Source: an uncultured Chitinophaga sp. | GTDB lineage: Bacteria; Bacteroidota; Bacteroidia; Chitinophagales; Chitinophagaceae | Direction of reading: 5' to 3' | NCBI RefSeq assembly: GCF_937874145.1 | Contig: NZ_CALNBI010000032.1 | Location: 1 to 16,892 of the forward strand | Length of the DNA stretch: 16,892 nt | Shown here: piece after piece, positions 15,250 to 16,892 of the stretch | How positions within the stretch are numbered: position 1 is the first letter of the stretch | How the letters are laid out: the number at the start of each line of letters is the position of its first letter | The notes under the pieces: model-generated | The model's input: only the letters and a program-made list of their open reading frames with translations | Database searches by the model: none | What the model was told of the DNA's origin: nothing | Translations under genes and position numbers: made by a program

Positions 15250-16044
15250 ATGCAACGATATATAACCGTGTTCCTCTCTGCACTGCTCATCGCCGCCGGT
15301 TGCAAACAGCAGGACATCGAAACGTTCGACGTGGAAAAGGACGGCAGAAGTATTTATTTCCCGCGGCAGGATACGCAGATGCAGAAAGATACCCTGTTCG
15401 TAGGCTTCGGCTATTCGCCCGCGTCCGTAACTGATTCCGTGGTGCTGATTCCCGTGAGAGCCACGGGCCCGCTCGATTCCGCGCAACGTGATTTTACGGT
15501 GAGCGTGCGCCCGGGGTCGTCCATGAAAGCCGGCCAGCATTATGAGTTCATCAATAACGGCGTGTTCTTCATACCCGCCCGCCAGCGCACCGGCTACATC
15601 GGCATCCGCCTGAAACGAACGGACGACATGCTGCAGGACTCCGTGGTGCTGGACCTCGATCTCAAAACCAACGAGCATTTCAACACCCGGCTGCCTTTTT
15701 TGTATAAACCAACCGATACCGTTGACCTGCTGCATTACGTGGTAATGGCCGACAATAAGCAGGGCAAGCCTTACCTGTGGACCGAAACCGCGCGCAACCT
15801 GGCCAAGTATACCAACGATTACCTGGGCGAATATTCCCGCGCAAAAGTGCTGCTCATCATCGAGGTCATGAACCTGGAACCCAGCGCCCTCACCAACCCG
15901 AACCACTTCGGCAAGCCGATCCCGTTCGATTACCTGCAAATCTGGGGCAGTTACATGAAATACTGGCTGTCTAAAGAAAAATTCGAAGGCAGGACACGGC
16001 GCGACGAGAACGGCAAAGAAATCCTCATGGGCAAAAACGCCTGA
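15250..16044 (+). CDS. DUF4843 domain-containing lipoprotein
   Basis: Lipoprotein of unknown biochemical role in the uptake operon, 264 aa. The signal is VFLSALLIAAGC with Cys18, and acidic residues follow (KQQDIETFDVEKD), compatible with surface export. The body is beta-rich and matches DUF4843: SIYFPRQ (34-40), DTLFVGFGY, SVVLIPVRATGPL (63-75), FTVSVRPGSSMKAGQHYEF (82-100), GVFFIPARQRTGYIGIRLKRT (104-124) and VVLDLDLKTNEHF (132-144), followed by an alpha-helical C-terminal part. It starts 17 nt after the susD stop. Proteins of this family recur directly after SusD in Bacteroidota; probably an accessory surface glycan- or ligand-binding subunit (inference). Confidence 0.88.
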   Translation: MQRYITVFLSALLIAAGCKQQDIETFDVEKDGRSIYFPRQDTQMQKDTLFVGFGYSPASVTDSVVLIPVRATGPLDSAQRDFTVSVRPGSSMKAGQHYEFINNGVFFIPARQRTGYIGIRLKRTDDMLQDSVVLDLDLKTNEHFNTRLPFLYKPTDTVDLLHYVVMADNKQGKPYLWTETARNLAKYTNDYLGEYSRAKVLLIIEVMNLEPSALTNPNHFGKPIPFDYLQIWGSYMKYWLSKEKFEGRTRRDENGKEILMGKNA

Positions 16045-16068
16045 TGTTCATCACCTAAAAACGACAAA

Positions 16069-16892
16069 ATGCCATCAAGATATATCACCGCTTTGTTGCT
16101 GGCCGCGCTGGCGCTGGGCCATGCGGGTTGCCGTAAAGACCTCGGCAATTACGATTACGTCGAAACCAATGTGGTCGACATCCAGGGTATCAACAGCGAT
16201 TATGAATTCAGGATAGGGGATACCGTCCGCATTATCCCGGAAATCCATATCTCCATGCAGGGGAAAGAAGACCCCGAATTATACAATTACCGCTGGACCA
16301 CCTACGAGCATGGCGGCACGAGCGACTCCACCATCCGCGTGGTGAGCCGCCGCCGCAACCTCGACACGGTGCTGCCGCTGCGGACCGGCAATTATACGCT
16401 CGCATTCGAGGTGCAGGAAAAATCGACAGGGATCACCGCATTCCGGCAGGTGAACATGAAGGTCTCGGGCTCGTTTAAACTGGCGGGATGGTTTGTGCTG
16501 AATGATGAAGGCGCCAATCCGCCGCGGCTCGATTACTACGAAGACGATATCAATACCCAATTGCACAGCTATCCGCGCGTGTACCGCGACCTGACGGGGT
16601 ATGTCCGGGATGCGGTGACCGGGAAACCCTTCACGCTGACGGGCAAACCGCTTTTCGTTCAAACCTGGCAGAGCCGGTTTATCGATATCTCAGGCGGCGC
16701 GGCGCGCAACTTCGTGTATATCGGCACAACAGACAAAACGCAGAAGATCAACATGTCGGAAGGTTTTACCTGGAATGCCGTTACGCATGATTTCCGGAAC
16801 GAAACTTCCCTGGGCGATTCCCCGGCCATCGCGCGGAATTTTTATCCCTATACTTCCAGCATCAGCTATATCGAGCAGGGCGGCAACCTGTT
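16069..16892 (+). CDS. PKD-like family lipoprotein, C-terminus cut by window edge
   Basis: The frame opens at the ATG at 16069, 24 nt after the DUF4843 stop, and stays open to the right edge (274 complete codons). The lipoprotein signal is ALLLAALALGHAGC with Cys21, then RKDLGNYDYVE. A predicted Ig/PKD-like beta domain spans about 35-135 (FRIGDTVRIIPEI, YNYRWTTYEHG, LPLRTGNYTLAFEVQE, FRQVNMKVSG), followed by SFKLAGWFVLNDEG, a segment typical of the PKD-like family that follows DUF4843 proteins. The rest is beta-rich and uncharacterised. Family members are usually around 500 aa, so roughly half is missing. Role inferred: a surface lipoprotein accessory to the SusCD complex. No catalytic motif is visible. 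Confidence 0.85.
   Translation, partial: MPSRYITALLLAALALGHAGCRKDLGNYDYVETNVVDIQGINSDYEFRIGDTVRIIPEIHISMQGKEDPELYNYRWTTYEHGGTSDSTIRVVSRRRNLDTVLPLRTGNYTLAFEVQEKSTGITAFRQVNMKVSGSFKLAGWFVLNDEGANPPRLDYYEDDINTQLHSYPRVYRDLTGYVRDAVTGKPFTLTGKPLFVQTWQSRFIDISGGAARNFVYIGTTDKTQKINMSEGFTWNAVTHDFRNETSLGDSPAIARNFYPYTSSISYIEQGGNL

Overview
The window looks like chromosomal DNA from a Bacteroidota bacterium, most likely a member of the Chitinophagaceae (Chitinophaga-like). The reasons are two SusC/SusD outer-membrane uptake pairs, a FecI-type ECF sigma factor with a Bacteroidota-style FecR, DUF4843 and PKD-like lipoproteins, start sites without strong Shine-Dalgarno sequences, and promoter candidates of the Bacteroidota TTG/TAnnTTTG type. 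Coding DNA is GC-rich and the longer intergenic regions are AT-rich. The genus is an inference. No rRNA, tRNA, CRISPR array, transposase or integrase was seen.

Layout. (1) 1-5111, minus strand: uptake locus 1, a SusC-type TonB-dependent transporter without an STN domain followed 3 nt later by a large SusD lipoprotein that runs off the left edge. (2) 5112-5618: a 507-nt non-coding stretch holding the control region of locus 1 and a perfect 23-bp hairpin terminator behind the next gene. (3) 5619-7292, minus: a secreted S8 (subtilisin-like) serine peptidase with a very long insertion between its catalytic Asp and His. (4) 7293-7654: a divergent intergenic region with a good TTG-N17-TAATTTTG promoter and an imperfect dyad over its -33 element. 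(5) 7655-8179, plus: a small secreted protein with the histidine-phosphatase (phosphoglycerate-mutase-like) sequence pattern in which the four expected catalytic positions are all substituted. (6) 8395-16892, plus: uptake locus 2, made of ECF sigma factor, FecR anti-sigma factor, STN-containing SusC, SusD, a DUF4843 lipoprotein and a PKD-like lipoprotein cut by the right edge.

How it works together. Locus 2 has all parts of a FecIRA-type trans-envelope signalling circuit. The STN domain of the transporter would report substrate binding to FecR in the inner membrane, and FecR would release the sigma factor to transcribe the transporter operon. SusD, the DUF4843 protein and the PKD-like protein all carry lipoboxes and would form the outer-membrane or surface part. 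Locus 1 lacks STN and a neighbouring sigma/anti-sigma pair, so it must be controlled differently. No glycoside hydrolase, polysaccharide lyase or sulfatase is visible, so neither substrate can be named.

Nothing here is plainly a new kind of system. The observations most worth following are the degenerate secreted histidine-phosphatase homologue, the uncharacterised DUF4843/PKD-like lipoprotein pair, the subtilase insertion, and two A-tract-led hairpins sharing an identical 11-mer in front of the sigma gene and the locus 2 susC.
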